Shown here in pieces: positions 59,101 to 59,773 of a stretch of DNA of 64,000 nucleotides (positions are counted from its first letter, which is position 1; every line of letters begins with the position of its first letter). The DNA comes from Enoplolaimus lenunculus (lineage: Eukaryota; Nematoda; Enoplea; Enoplida; Thoracostomopsidae): contig JASANG010002100.1 in the NCBI GenBank assembly GCA_030248215.1, positions 90,001 to 154,000 of the forward strand, read 5' to 3'. The position numbers and the translations under genes are program-made. The notes below the pieces were generated by a model, which was not told the origin of the DNA, made no database searches, and was given only the letters and a program-made list of their open reading frames with translations.

Positions 59101-59665
59101 TTGTTCAAAAATGGTCTATTTTGCCAATATTAAATAAATACCAGCGTATAAGGGCCTGCCCTTTCCATCAGGCCTAAGCGTAAATAGAAGTCTAAAAGCT
59201 ACGCGTAAACGTAAAAATAAGACTAATCTTAAGCTTAACCTAAACCTTAAGCCTAAAGTTCCGTTTGCAAGTTTAAATAAAAAGACTAATCCTAAACTTA
59301 GCCTAATCCTTATTATAAACCTACGCGTATAAGCCTTAGCATAAGATTAATCCTAAACTTTAACCTAAACCTAAGTTTAAACCTATTTGCATTAGCTTAA
59401 ATAAATATATAGATGTATTCCTAATCCTTAGCAAAAGCCTCCCAGTCTGTGAATCCACAGTCTTGGTTATCTCTTAATGAATAGGTTTCTATAATTTATC
59501 ATGTCCAAAATACCCATATAACCGTGAACGAAACAATTAAACCCTGGATAGGATGGGCTTACTTCGGTCAACAATCGTAGTTGCGACATCCATTGACCAA
59601 GCTCGGATTGTGTGTCTTCATATTCGGAATCCATTTCAACTTCAGAATCGTCCAATTCACTTGAT
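1..59665 (-). CDS. RAPH1/APBB1IP-like: MRL-family adaptor gene (MIG-10/RIAM/Lamellipodin/Pico), 13 exons visible, open at both ends
   Basis: MRL proteins bind GTP-loaded Ras/Rap through an RA domain and phosphoinositides through the adjoining PH domain. They recruit talin to integrins and Ena/VASP and Scar/WAVE to the leading edge, at the inner face of the plasma membrane. Seen here: 13 minus-strand segments bordered by AG and GT, with matching phases, giving 778 codons with no stop. Order: two talin-binding-like helices, Pro/Ser-rich stretch, charged coiled coil ([18 protein letters not shown]), RA domain ([17 protein letters not shown]), linker, PH domain ([51 protein letters not shown]), then NGRQLYDNY and a Ser-rich tail. 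Vertebrate relatives run from about 660 (RIAM) to 1250 residues (Lamellipodin); the Pro-rich EVH1-binding tail would lie left of the window. The start codon is not visible because the first exon found begins in mid-codon. Family assignment is very secure; which vertebrate paralogue it matches best is not decidable, as invertebrates usually have a single MRL gene. Confidence 0.95.
865..970. repeat. 21-bp minisatellite, five copies
   Basis: Five head-to-tail units with core TTTCTATGCCTAAT. The array sits inside a TTAGGC-type family-K element and explains the long Met/Asn-repeat open frame seen on the plus strand here. Confidence 0.85.
1267..1467. repeat. 85-bp tandem repeat, about 2.4 copies
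   Basis: The landmark CCCCTATAATTAACAT recurs at 1268, 1353 and 1438, an exact 85-bp period. Each unit carries TTTAGGCTAAGGTGTAGGC, another TTAGGC-like tract. Confidence 0.9.
1526..1627 (-). CDS. RAPH1/APBB1IP-like: MRL exon: PH domain, C-terminal helix
   Basis: Acceptor TTTGTTTAAG ends at 1628 and donor GTAAGC starts at 1525; 34 codons, phase 0 to 0. It reads [20 protein letters not shown], then [26 protein letters not shown] and the W---IRIAK helix are hallmark residues of MRL PH domains. There is no methionine in it, so it is easy to miss in an ORF scan. An 85-bp tandem repeat lies about 60 bp downstream in the intron. Confidence 0.96.
1628..2268 (-). other. Intron with family-R foldback element
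   Basis: 2034-2228 is an inverted-repeat element with ends CATATTCTCAAATGCGTATA and its imperfect complement. 1628-2030 is unique sequence in which I see nothing functional; the minus-strand open frame there does not resemble any domain and overlaps the gene's intron. Confidence 0.7.
2034..2228. mobile_element. Foldback MITE, family R, copy 1
   Basis: Left arm TATTCTCAAATGCGTATAGC and right arm (reverse complement) TATTCTCAAATGTGTGTACC face each other about 170 bp apart. The same arm occurs at 39215-39265 and 59950-60005, each with a degraded opposite arm (39077, 59774). No coding capacity. Confidence 0.65.
2269..2379 (-). CDS. RAPH1/APBB1IP-like: MRL exon: PH domain, middle part
   Basis: Acceptor GTATTTTTAG ends at 2380 and donor GTACAT starts at 2268; 37 codons, phase 0 to 0. 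It reads [19 protein letters not shown], then [16 protein letters not shown], matching SRDLVCFLQLDHVNVYYG and YKAPTDYCLVLK of the family. It supplies PH strands beta4-beta6. A small inverted-repeat element (family R, 2034-2228) lies about 40 bp downstream of the donor. Confidence 0.96.
2380..3401 (-). other. Intron with family-F palindrome
   Basis: Contains a TTAGGC-like tract (2510-2550: TAGGTTTAGGCTTAGG) and the family-F palindrome (2648-2848). 2850-3401 shows no recognisable feature. Confidence 0.75.
2648..2848. mobile_element. Palindromic MITE, family F, copy 1
   Basis: CACTGCAAAAAATGGTGAGT at the left is matched by its inverted complement at the right, with inverted GACTC/GAGTC-rich arms nearly to the centre, so a single strand could fold into an almost complete hairpin of about 100 bp. 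It is flanked by TA on both sides, the target duplication of Tc1/mariner-type elements. Other copies: 32776-32974, 35011-35231, 62969-63178. Confidence 0.85.
3402..3545 (-). CDS. RAPH1/APBB1IP-like: MRL exon: PH domain, first part
   Basis: Acceptor TTGGTTTCAG ends at 3546 and donor GTAAGC starts at 3401; 48 codons, phase 0 to 0. It contains [20 protein letters not shown], then [21 protein letters not shown] strands beta1-beta3 with the Lys residues of the phosphoinositide-binding loop, nearly identical to PEIEGVLWLKDDGKKSWKKR and the following RASGIYYVPKGK of Lamellipodin. PH domains of this family bind PI(3,4)P2 or PI(4,5)P2 and bring the protein to the membrane. Confidence 0.97.
3546..3842 (-). 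other. Short intron with a family-K end fragment
   Basis: GGTACGCCCCTAAAAGTAAC at 3768-3787 is the terminal sequence of family K. The rest (AT-rich) shows nothing. Confidence 0.6.
3843..3917 (-). CDS. RAPH1/APBB1IP-like: MRL exon: RA-PH linker
   Basis: Acceptor TTGTTTCAG ends at 3918 and donor GTAAAC starts at 3842; exactly 25 codons, phase 0 to 0. It begins [11 protein letters not shown], equivalent to NYLLGRKETSE after the shared NPQ of the RA exon, and ends VHKKQIVE, which joins EFFAPSHV of the PH exon (Lamellipodin: EVLLEECFCGSSV). The linker fixes the relative orientation of RA and PH in MRL structures. Being 0-0 and flanked by 0-phase exons it could be skipped or exchanged for other cassettes (see the segments at 4475-4428 and 4354-4166). 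Confidence 0.93.
3918..4565 (-). other. RA-PH intron with two exon-like open segments
   Basis: Minus-strand 4475-4428 is 16 codons, phase 0 to 0, after a GCACAG acceptor and before a perfect GTAAGT donor. Minus-strand 4354-4166 is an open, Pro/Lys-rich segment ([20 protein letters not shown], then KPPPRTK with a PxxPxR motif), ending at a stop after VKYIGAQ. Either could be a cassette or an alternative terminal exon of the MRL gene; similarity to known MRL sequence is not evident. Confidence 0.4.
4566..4687 (-). CDS. RAPH1/APBB1IP-like: MRL exon: RA domain, C-terminal part
   Basis: Acceptor TATTTTCAG ends at 4688 and donor GTATGT starts at 4565. The first two bases complete a Glu codon; 40 codons follow, ending in phase 0. 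It reads [20 protein letters not shown] then [19 protein letters not shown], matching RIFEDHENLVENLLNWTRDS and the following KLMFIER-EKYALFKNPQ of Lamellipodin almost position for position. A family-D element starts about 40 bp upstream of the acceptor, so the branch point must lie in a very short unique stretch. Confidence 0.97.
4729..5174. mobile_element. hAT-type MITE, family D variant 2
   Basis: Left end CAGGGTGCGACCGAATATCC; right end CCGGT(A/C)AATTAATATCTGGTCGCC-like. The interior (4885-5090) is shared in the same orientation with 12830-13010, and a short version with similar ends lies at 35851-35951. Confidence 0.7.
5551..5906. mobile_element. Foldback MITE, family E, copy 1
   Basis: Ends CCAAGAGTGGATAATGC and ATCATCCACTCTTGG are inverted repeats. 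Inner inverted blocks are ACAAGAGTATGCAACT near the left and CACTCTTGTTAGAG near the right, with GGCC-AAAACGCAACGCC-type arms inside. Non-coding. Confidence 0.85.
5908..6225. mobile_element. Foldback MITE, family E, copy 2, abutting a splice donor
   Basis: Starts ACCAAGACTGGATGATGC, directly after copy 1, and ends at a degraded ATCATGCGCTCTTGAT about 7 bp from the RA-exon donor (6232). Inner arms GGCCGGCCAAAAACGCAACG and GGTACATT/TTTGTACCATGCG match the other copies. Confidence 0.85.
6233..6392 (-). CDS. RAPH1/APBB1IP-like: MRL exon: RA (Ras-association) domain, first part
   Basis: Acceptor ACGGTTTCAG ends at 6393 and donor GTCAGT starts at 6232. It is entered in phase 0 and leaves one base of a split Glu codon. 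It encodes 53 residues: [20 protein letters not shown] (the RA beta strands with the diagnostic LLVDER), then [13 protein letters not shown] and [12 protein letters not shown], matching VETIAELQMER of Lamellipodin once the split codon is joined. RA domains bind the switch region of active Ras/Rap. The RA basic/hydrophobic surface residues look intact. A family-E foldback element ends within about 10 bp of the donor. Confidence 0.97.
6969..9187. repeat. 22-bp satellite array, about 100 copies
   Basis: Unit core AGCATTTGCCTAAGATTATA plus two C's. Point variants (TCTAAGATTACACC, ACTATGCC) recur at spacings that are multiples of 22, for example 220 bp. From about 8960 to the right end every unit reads CTAACATTA instead of CTAAGATTA (about 11 units), a locally homogenised sub-array. 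The reverse strand of each unit contains CTTAGGC. Confidence 0.97.
9371..9909. repeat. Tandem repeat of ~205 bp, 2.6 copies, ending at a splice donor
   Basis: The landmark AGTAAAG(C/T)ATTACTTGTCAAC recurs at about 9389, 9590 and 9799. Units carry a TTAGGC-like tract and the family-K end ACCCCTCAAAGTAACATTGG. The third unit stops within ATATAACAAACTCAC, whose complement is the donor GTGAGTTTGTTATAT of the coiled-coil exon. Confidence 0.88.
9911..9988 (-). CDS. RAPH1/APBB1IP-like: MRL exon: charged coiled coil abutting the RA domain
   Basis: Acceptor TTTGTTACAG ends at 9989 and donor GTGAGT starts at 9910; 26 codons, phase 0 to 0. It encodes [20 protein letters not shown] followed by EASVKK, nearly identical to the [21 protein letters not shown] helix of Lamellipodin. 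That helix packs against the RA domain and forms an antiparallel coiled coil in MRL structures. It is the best-conserved short segment in the gene. The intron side of the donor is the end of a ~205-bp tandem repeat (9371-9909). Confidence 0.96.
10399..10650. mobile_element. Foldback MITE, family G
   Basis: CACTGTAAATTTCAGTGAGT at the left is inverted at the right as ACTCATTGGAATTTACAGTG. The interior is a series of ACTCA/TGAGT blocks. It resembles family F in design and in its CACTG ends, so the two may share a mobilising enzyme. Single copy here. Confidence 0.8.
11266..11336 (+). repeat. tRNA-like sequence (tRNA-derived SINE head or tRNA pseudogene)
   Basis: An A-box-like TGTAGTGGTAGCATG and a B-box-like GGTTCGTTTCC are spaced as in a tRNA. 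The first seven bases (GACCACG) pair with CGTCGTC at the end at 6 of 7 positions. The anticodon arm does not fold well, so a working tRNA is unlikely. Confidence 0.5.
11400..11468 (-). CDS. RAPH1/APBB1IP-like: MRL exon: short coiled-coil exon before the RA region
   Basis: Acceptor CCATCATTTCAG ends at 11469 and donor GTATAA starts at 11399. It encodes exactly 23 codons, phase 0 to 0: [20 protein letters not shown] then MTE. Heptad-like hydrophobic spacing with many Glu residues continues directly into the [11 protein letters not shown] coiled coil of the next exon. I recall no equivalent in RIAM or Lamellipodin, so it may be lineage-specific, and a 0-0 exon could be skipped without breaking frame. 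The donor is weaker than the others, and a tRNA-like sequence lies about 65 bp into the following intron. Confidence 0.75.
11747..12064. mobile_element. Foldback MITE, family E, copy 3
   Basis: Ends ATCAAGAGTCGATAATCG and CTACTCTTGGTTA, with the inner block GAGTTGCACACTCTTG near the right end. The interior GGTGCGAACCATGG and TAATTTAGGGGTATTCAT is shared with 5551-5906. Confidence 0.8.
12830..13105. mobile_element. Truncated family-D variant 2 element
   Basis: GATTACATTTCTGGGCAAGT followed by TACGTTTCAGC and the GAGAGTTAAACGC block is shared with 4885-5090. The right end reads TCCGGTATCCGGTAACATAA. The left terminus is missing. Confidence 0.7.
14618..14941. mobile_element. Foldback element, family T, carrying a 31-bp minisatellite
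   Basis: AAGGGTTGCGCTATACTTTT at the left pairs with AAGTATAGCGCAACCCTT at the right, and GTCCGGCGCCG with CGGCGCCGGAC. Between them (about 14715-14905) are six copies of a 31-bp unit (core CCGTTCGGATGACGTAGG). Related shorter elements without the array: 35370-35530 and about 29809-29886. Confidence 0.85.
15645..15826. mobile_element. hAT-like MITE, family C
   Basis: Right end TTCTGGATCCGCCACTG, left end CAGCCGGATCCAGAG. The interior TTATGATTTAGTACTA then TTGTGTTTGGCTTTTCG matches other C copies (AAAATTGCGTTTGGCTTCTC, TCGCTCGCTTCGC). Confidence 0.7.
16141..16311 (-). mobile_element. hAT-type MITE, family A, perfect 8-bp target duplication
   Basis: GCAATATA occurs directly on both sides (16133-16140 and 16312-16319). 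Ends GGGTCCATAGC and GCTATGGGCCC; the interior GGTTGAAAA-type block is on the minus strand. Confidence 0.9.
16428..16603 (+). mobile_element. hAT-type MITE, family B, perfect 8-bp target duplication
   Basis: CAGTGGCGGATCCAGGATTT to GGATCCGCCATTG, flanked by TTAATTGT on both sides (16420-16427, 16604-16611). Right-hand G/C-rich arm GGCCACGGCCGGGGTGGCC. Confidence 0.93.
17000..17345. repeat. Family-D-like sequence with a 144-bp tandem duplication
   Basis: GAGAATTGAATTTTTT recurs at 17077 and 17221 and the next ~125 bp are copied (ACCGGAATTTGAAATAGTTT, CTAATAAAGTGTCT). Left part contains AGGAACCGGAACAGGAATG, a family-D-like end. Confidence 0.85.
19014..21289. repeat. 53-bp satellite array, about 43 copies, with higher-order structure
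   Basis: Each unit reads GCAGGGGCTGTAACTTTTAC, then A(C/T)AGGTGCTC, (G/A)AATGTTTCCTAT, (G/A)CAAGGCTAA. Diagnostic variants fall in an ordered pattern: eight successive units at about 20467-20890 are repeated in the same order at 20891-21289, a 424-bp higher-order repeat. Two units near 20050-20110 carry small deletions. Confidence 0.97.
21499..21660 (+). mobile_element. hAT-type MITE, family A, 8-bp target duplication, 41 bp from a splice donor
   Basis: CAGGTCCATAGCCAGCTCAC to GGCTACGGGCCCG, flanked by CCCCTCAC at 21491-21498 and 21661-21668. Interior TTGAAAATTTTCTGGGTTGG is the family core. Confidence 0.93.
21701..22006 (-). CDS. RAPH1/APBB1IP-like: MRL exon: Ser-rich disordered region
   Basis: Acceptor CACTTTAG ends at 22007 and donor GTACGT starts at 21700; it is phase 0 at both ends (102 codons). 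The segment [20 protein letters not shown] resembles the [14 protein letters not shown] stretch I recall between the DLDAL helix and the coiled coil of Lamellipodin. After it come His/Gln, [14 protein letters not shown] and a long Ser/Ala/Arg run ending ATPSPTQ, which joins in frame to the next exons. Low complexity makes the internal residues poor evidence; the phase match and the conserved block are what support it. A family-A MITE begins 41 bp into the downstream intron. Confidence 0.88.
22007..23951 (-). other. Intron carrying the family-I element
   Basis: 22193-23155 is family I. 23270-23350 is TTAGGC-like (GGCTTAAGCTTAGTTAC). 23350-23950 shows nothing recognisable. Confidence 0.8.
22193..23155 (+). 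mobile_element. Non-autonomous element, family I, copy 1, with hairpin and four internal repeats
   Basis: Starts TTATTGAGCGAAGCG and ends CGAGCTTCGCTCAATAAATG then TAGTCCCACTACGACTGG. Near the left end 22206-22234 is a perfect 14-bp stem (CGAAACTCCGAGCG) with a one-base loop. It is followed by a GTCCGTCCGTCTGTCCGTCT run and GGAACGGCTGAACCGATTTT, a phrase common in invertebrate repeats. 22500-23100 holds four ~155-170-bp tandem units (CTCCAAAACCGAT, GTTAGCTAATAG). The inverted second copy is at 60641-61573. Confidence 0.88.
23952..24223 (-). CDS. RAPH1/APBB1IP-like: MRL exon: second talin-binding-like helix and Ser/Ala-rich segment
   Basis: Acceptor TTTGTTTCAG ends at 24224 and donor GTAAGT starts at 23951. 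Its first two bases complete a Glu codon with the preceding exon, and it ends in phase 0. Residues 1-20 read [20 protein letters not shown], clearly the MRL motif VDLDALLADLCSLEQ; in RIAM this region is the second talin-binding site. The remaining ~70 residues are Ser/Ala/Asn/Gly-rich with no recognisable fold and are probably disordered. The reading frame is open throughout. Confidence 0.92.
24224..25115 (-). other. Intron with family-H element
   Basis: 24314-24660 is family H. 24661-25115 shows nothing recognisable apart from one weak tRNA B-box-like string near 25005. Confidence 0.75.
24314..24660. mobile_element. Inverted-repeat MITE, family H, copy 1
   Basis: CTCTGTAAAAGCTTAAACTA at the left and AAGTTTAAGTTTTTAGAGAG at the right are imperfect inverted repeats. 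About 85-90% identical by eye to 33322-33671, which has better ends. Confidence 0.85.
25116..25419 (-). CDS. RAPH1/APBB1IP-like: MRL exon: Pro-rich linker leading to second talin-binding-like region
   Basis: Acceptor TTGTTTTCAG ends at 25420 and donor GTAAGC starts at 25115. It enters in phase 0, joining the previous exon's LLTE cleanly, and leaves one base of a split codon. It encodes 101 residues: Thr/Ser/Asn-rich, then [16 protein letters not shown] and a Lys/Pro segment [13 protein letters not shown] (SH3/EVH1-type ligands by composition), ending [11 protein letters not shown]. That end aligns with the SYRFSIYNLNEAL motif of Lamellipodin, which sits just before its second DLDAL helix. This spacer is longer than the roughly 25-residue spacer in RIAM. 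A family-B MITE lies 98 bp upstream of the acceptor. Confidence 0.88.
25517..25694 (-). mobile_element. hAT-type MITE, family B, inverted
   Basis: GGATCCGCCACTG at the right end; the left end is degraded (CAATAACAGATCCATGG). Flanks GCTGTAAC (25509-25516) and GCTGTACC (25695-25702) match at 7 of 8. Confidence 0.9.
26488..26653 (+). mobile_element. hAT-type MITE, family A (tandem with a second, degraded copy at 26325-26480)
   Basis: CACGTAGCCAGCTCATCTTG to TTTGGCTACGGGCCCG. The left neighbour begins CCAGTAGCCAGCGCATCTTG and lacks a clear right end. Confidence 0.85.
27207..27370 (-). mobile_element. hAT-type MITE, family A, perfect 8-bp target duplication
   Basis: CGGGCCCGTAACC to GAGCTGGCTACGAGTCTG, flanked by CAGCAAAA at 27199-27206 and 27371-27378. 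Confidence 0.93.
28182..28385. mobile_element. Foldback MITE, family P
   Basis: AAATGGTTGGATTTTGAAAA at the left is inverted as TTTTCATAATCCAACCATTT at the right. Inner arms GAGCTTCTCGCGACC and GTCATGAGAAGCTC, then ATCATTCCACG and CGTGGAATGA. A longer diverged copy is at 44444-44760, a fragment at 10185-10340. Confidence 0.8.
29789..30056. mobile_element. Family-K element with a family-T insertion
   Basis: GGCCAATGTTACTTTTAGGG to ACTAAAAGTAACACGGACC; interior AAGCATATTCCTAAGCCTA and CTTAAACCTAAGCCTGAGC. A short T-like inverted repeat (about 29809-29886) follows the left end. Confidence 0.65.
30203..30380. mobile_element. hAT-like MITE, family C
   Basis: CAATGGCGGATCTATGG to TTTTTGGATCCGTGACTG; interior CTAAAATTGCATCTGGTTTC then TCGCTCGCTTCGCATCG. 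Confidence 0.75.
30700..31044. mobile_element. hAT-type MITE, family D
   Basis: Left part GAATTACAATTTACCGGAAC; right end GGAATTCCGGTTGCACTCTG. The interior AGTTGGAGATAGCA and the GAAGCATAAAATCTACGTTT block correspond to 39504-39846. Confidence 0.8.
32249..32651. repeat. 206-bp tandem duplication
   Basis: CGTGTGAACGGAAATTGAAG recurs at 32251 and 32457; the two units (ending GAATTTGTTGCAATAAT) differ by a few substitutions and small indels, so the duplication is fairly recent. Confidence 0.93.
32776..32974. mobile_element. Palindromic MITE, family F, copy 2
   Basis: CACTGCACAAAATGGGGAGT and its inverted end; arms TCCGCCAGAGTCAA and GACTCTGGCGGAGTC meet near 32865. Confidence 0.88.
33322..33671. 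mobile_element. Inverted-repeat MITE, family H, copy 2
   Basis: TACTCTCTAAAAGCTTAAGC to AAGTTTTTAGAGAGTA. TA at both borders suits a Tc1/mariner-type target duplication. Same orientation as the copy at 24314-24660. Confidence 0.88.
35011..35231. mobile_element. Palindromic MITE, family F, copy 3
   Basis: CACTGCAAAAATGGTGAGTG to TCATTTTTGCAGTG, flanked by TA. The extra palindromic centre GATTCACTGAATC makes it longer than its relatives. Confidence 0.88.
35370..35530. mobile_element. Foldback element, family T, without minisatellite
   Basis: CTATACTTTTGTTGACACCC at the left as in 14618-14941; right end GGCGCCGTACGACAAATATA then GCGCAAG. Inner arms GTGCGGTATC and GATACCGCAT fold back. Confidence 0.75.
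36353..36522 (+). mobile_element. hAT-type MITE, family B
   Basis: CAGTGGCGGATCCAGGATTT to GGATCCGCCATTG. Flanks GTGATGGT (36345-36352) and GTGATGGG (36523-36530) match at 7 of 8. Confidence 0.92.
37469..38104. repeat. (TA)n microsatellite interrupted by a family-D MITE
   Basis: 37469-37624 and 38031-38104 are nearly pure AT repeats; the intervening 37625-38028 is a family-D element. The plus-strand Tyr/Ile open frames here are translations of the repeat. Confidence 0.95.
37625..38028. mobile_element. hAT-type MITE, family D, inside an AT microsatellite
   Basis: CAGGGTGTAACCGGAATTCC to GGTTGCACCCTG; both ends carry GGTTCCGGTTCCGGT runs. Left flank ATATATAT and right flank ATCTTTAT agree at 6 of 8, uninformative in AT repeat. 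Confidence 0.92.
38194..38354 (+). mobile_element. hAT-type MITE, family A
   Basis: CAGGCCCGTAGCCACCTCAC to GTTGGCTACGGGCCCG. Flanks TTCGGTAG and GTCGATAG agree at 6 of 8. Confidence 0.88.
39077..39265. mobile_element. Foldback MITE, family R, copy 2
   Basis: Right arm (minus strand) GGGACCATATTCTCAAATGC then CGCACCTAT; left arm CCCGTGTTCTCAATTGGCGA is degraded. It accounts for the short minus-strand open frame here. Confidence 0.5.
39504..39846. mobile_element. hAT-type MITE, family D, perfect 8-bp target duplication
   Basis: CAGGGTGCAACCGC to GGAATTCCGGTTGCACTCTG, flanked by GCAGAAAC at 39496-39503 and 39847-39854. This copy fixes the family's boundaries. Confidence 0.93.
40702..40872 (-). 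mobile_element. hAT-type MITE, family A
   Basis: TGGGCCCATAGCCATGG to GACTACGGGCCTG. Flanks AGGTTAAC and GGGTTAAC agree at 7 of 8. Confidence 0.9.
42818..43186. repeat. 26-bp tandem array, about 14 copies
   Basis: Unit AAAATTTTTATAGAACGT plus CTTCCCCC or ATCCCC(G/C)C. The two spacer variants alternate in blocks, suggesting duplication of multi-unit segments. The array lies between unique sequence and family B. Confidence 0.95.
43381..43766 (+). mobile_element. hAT-type MITE, family B, with ~230 bp of unrelated sequence inside
   Basis: CAGTGGCGGATCCAGGATCT to GGATCTGCCATTG; flanks CTACGAAC and CTACCAAC agree at 7 of 8. The family's AATTGCTATATAATTTTTGT centre is replaced from about 43483 to 43710 by unique sequence. 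Confidence 0.88.
44444..44760. mobile_element. Foldback MITE, family P, longer copy
   Basis: CATAGCCGGAATTTCCCAAA then AATGGTTAGATTT at the left; ATTTTTGGACAAATTCCGGC then TGTGAGAA at the right. Inner ATCATTCCACGCCCAATTTT and GAGCGCGGAATGATC arms match 28182-28385. Confidence 0.75.
45493..45592 (+). other. Exon-like open segment on the strand opposite to the MRL gene
   Basis: A pyrimidine-rich stretch and AG (TTTTTGTCTTTAAGCAACAG) precede 100 bp that stay open in one frame ([20 protein letters not shown]) and end AAG followed by GTAAAA. No family is recognised. It may be an exon of an unknown nested gene or a chance match; no partner exon was found. Confidence 0.2.
45843..46163. mobile_element. 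Foldback MITE, family E, copy 4
   Basis: CAAGAGTGGTTGATTTTCAC to CATCATCCACTCTTG, flanked by GTATAAT on both sides, which suggests a 7-bp (or 8-bp imperfect) target duplication. Confidence 0.85.
46276..46350 (+). repeat. tRNA-like sequence (SINE head)
   Basis: A-box-like GTGTGGCTCACTGGTAGCGC and B-box-like GGGATCGAAGCC at tRNA spacing. Shares CTCGAGTG with 11266-11336. A SINE body is not evident. Confidence 0.4.
46992..47159 (+). mobile_element. hAT-type MITE, family A
   Basis: CTCGTAGCCAGCTCACCTTG to CTTAGCTACGGGCTCG with the usual centre GACTTACAAGCGAGATTAAA. Confidence 0.88.
47290..47385. repeat. (TTA)n microsatellite
   Basis: About 30 TTA/ATT triplets with occasional TAATA breaks; gives a poly-Leu/Ile open frame that is not a gene. 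Confidence 0.97.
47626..47812. mobile_element. Family-K element, best-preserved copy
   Basis: GGCCAATGTTACTTTTACGG to CGCCCCTAAAAGTAACATGG, flanked by AAAATTTT on both sides (8 bp, but an AT palindrome). Interior TAAGCCTAAGCCTAAACC and TAAGTCTAAGCCTAAGC are TTAGGC-type hexamers. Confidence 0.85.
48227..48420. repeat. ~107-bp tandem duplication
   Basis: ACAATATCAAATACTGCAA followed by GGGCGA occurs twice, preceded by GTTCTTCC and two C-rich blocks; the units differ at roughly one base in eight. Confidence 0.8.
49650..49813. mobile_element. hAT-like MITE, family C
   Basis: Right end CGTCAAAAATTTCTTGATCC then GCCGCTG. Interior TTTGTCTTAAGAATTTACTA and TGTGTGTTTGACTTCTGG. Confidence 0.7.
50397..50874. 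mobile_element. hAT-type MITE, family D, with family-A insertion
   Basis: CAGGTTGCAACCGGAGTTCC to AATTCCGGTTGCATCCTG; flanks ATCAATAC and ATCAATAA agree at 7 of 8. 50651-50780 inside it is a partial family-A sequence (CAGTCAGCTCATCTTGCTAA). Confidence 0.85.
52010..52372. mobile_element. Family-C element split by a family-B insertion
   Basis: CAGCGGATCCAGAAATTTCG at the left; TTTTAGTACTAAATCTCATT right of the insertion. The right terminus is degraded, so the end is approximate. Confidence 0.75.
52060..52230 (+). mobile_element. hAT-type MITE, family B, nested, perfect 8-bp target duplication
   Basis: CAGTGGCGGATCCAGGATCA to ATCCGCCATTG, flanked by TATAACCG at 52052-52059 and 52231-52238. Confidence 0.95.
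52994..53156. mobile_element. Family-K-type element
   Basis: GGGCCAGTGTAAAGAACAGG then GGCGG at the left; CCGCCCCTGATCTTTACATG then GGCC at the right. Interior CCTAAGCCTCAGCTTAAGCC. Confidence 0.8.
53636..54147. mobile_element. hAT-type MITE, family D, with internal duplication
   Basis: CAGGATGGAATCGGAATTCC to ATTCCGGTTGCACCCTG; flanks CTGGACGG and TTGGACGG agree at 7 of 8. An internal block (AATCTAAAATACAGCAGATA) is repeated about 95 bp apart (about 53866 and 53961), which makes this copy longer (512 bp) than 39504-39846 (343 bp). Confidence 0.93.
55598..55817. repeat. 110-bp tandem duplication with TTAGGC-like tract
   Basis: GGGCAAA(G/A)ATACTTGC recurs at 55598 and 55708; both units contain CGCGACATAACTTAGGCTTA. 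Confidence 0.9.
56552..56717 (-). mobile_element. hAT-type MITE, family A
   Basis: CCCATAGCCAAGAGAACGGC to CGCTGGCTACTGGCCGG with centre CAACCTTGCTTGTAAGTCAA. Confidence 0.85.
58480..58638 (-). mobile_element. hAT-type MITE, family A, perfect 8-bp target duplication
   Basis: CGGGTCCGTAGCCAG to GTTGGCTACGGGCCAG, flanked by CTTGTATA at 58472-58479 and 58639-58646. Confidence 0.93.
59160..59420. repeat. Degenerate TTAGGC-type tract
   Basis: A run of diverged hexamers on the plus strand (CCTAAACCTTAAGCCTAAAG, AGCCTTAGCATAAG), just inside the intron 3' of the first visible exon. No element ends are apparent. Confidence 0.7.
59563..59665 (-). CDS. RAPH1/APBB1IP-like: MRL exon: acidic N-terminus with first talin-binding-like helix
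   Basis: Acceptor TTGTTCTAG ends at 59666 and donor GTAAGC starts at 59562. The first base is the third position of a split codon, so at least one earlier exon exists; the exon ends in phase 0. It encodes 34 further residues, an acidic run ([19 protein letters not shown]) followed by [15 protein letters not shown]. This matches in character and place the N-terminus of RIAM and Lamellipodin (acidic residues, then an amphipathic helix of the type D-MF--LLGEMDLLTQSL) that binds talin in RIAM. The identification rests on short similarity plus position, phase and splice sites, so it is less certain than the RA and PH exons. It is separated from the next exon by about 34 kb. Confidence 0.8.
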
Positions 59666-59773
59666 CTAGAACAATATAACATCGATTTACACACCGAAAA
59701 TCAGCGTTATAAAAACGAAAACAGTGGCGTAGCCAGAATTTTAGTTCGCCAGGGTATAATCCATTATTTTTTA

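Larger units (their letters stand above)
50000..59562 (-). other. Giant first intron, part 5
   Basis: A fragment (50118-50235), family D with nested A (50397-50874), family C with nested B (52010-52372), AT-rich microsatellite-like (52585-52665, 54635-54715), K element (52994-53156), family D (53636-54147), C fragment (55540-55580), 110-bp duplication (55598-55817), family A (56552-56717, 58480-58638), TTAGGC-rich tract (59160-59420). 50880-52000, 53160-53630, 54150-54630, 54720-55530, 55830-56545, 56720-58475 and 58640-59155 show no recognisable gene; the open frames at 54746-55166, 56738-57043 and 57129-57362 match nothing I know. Confidence 0.75.
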
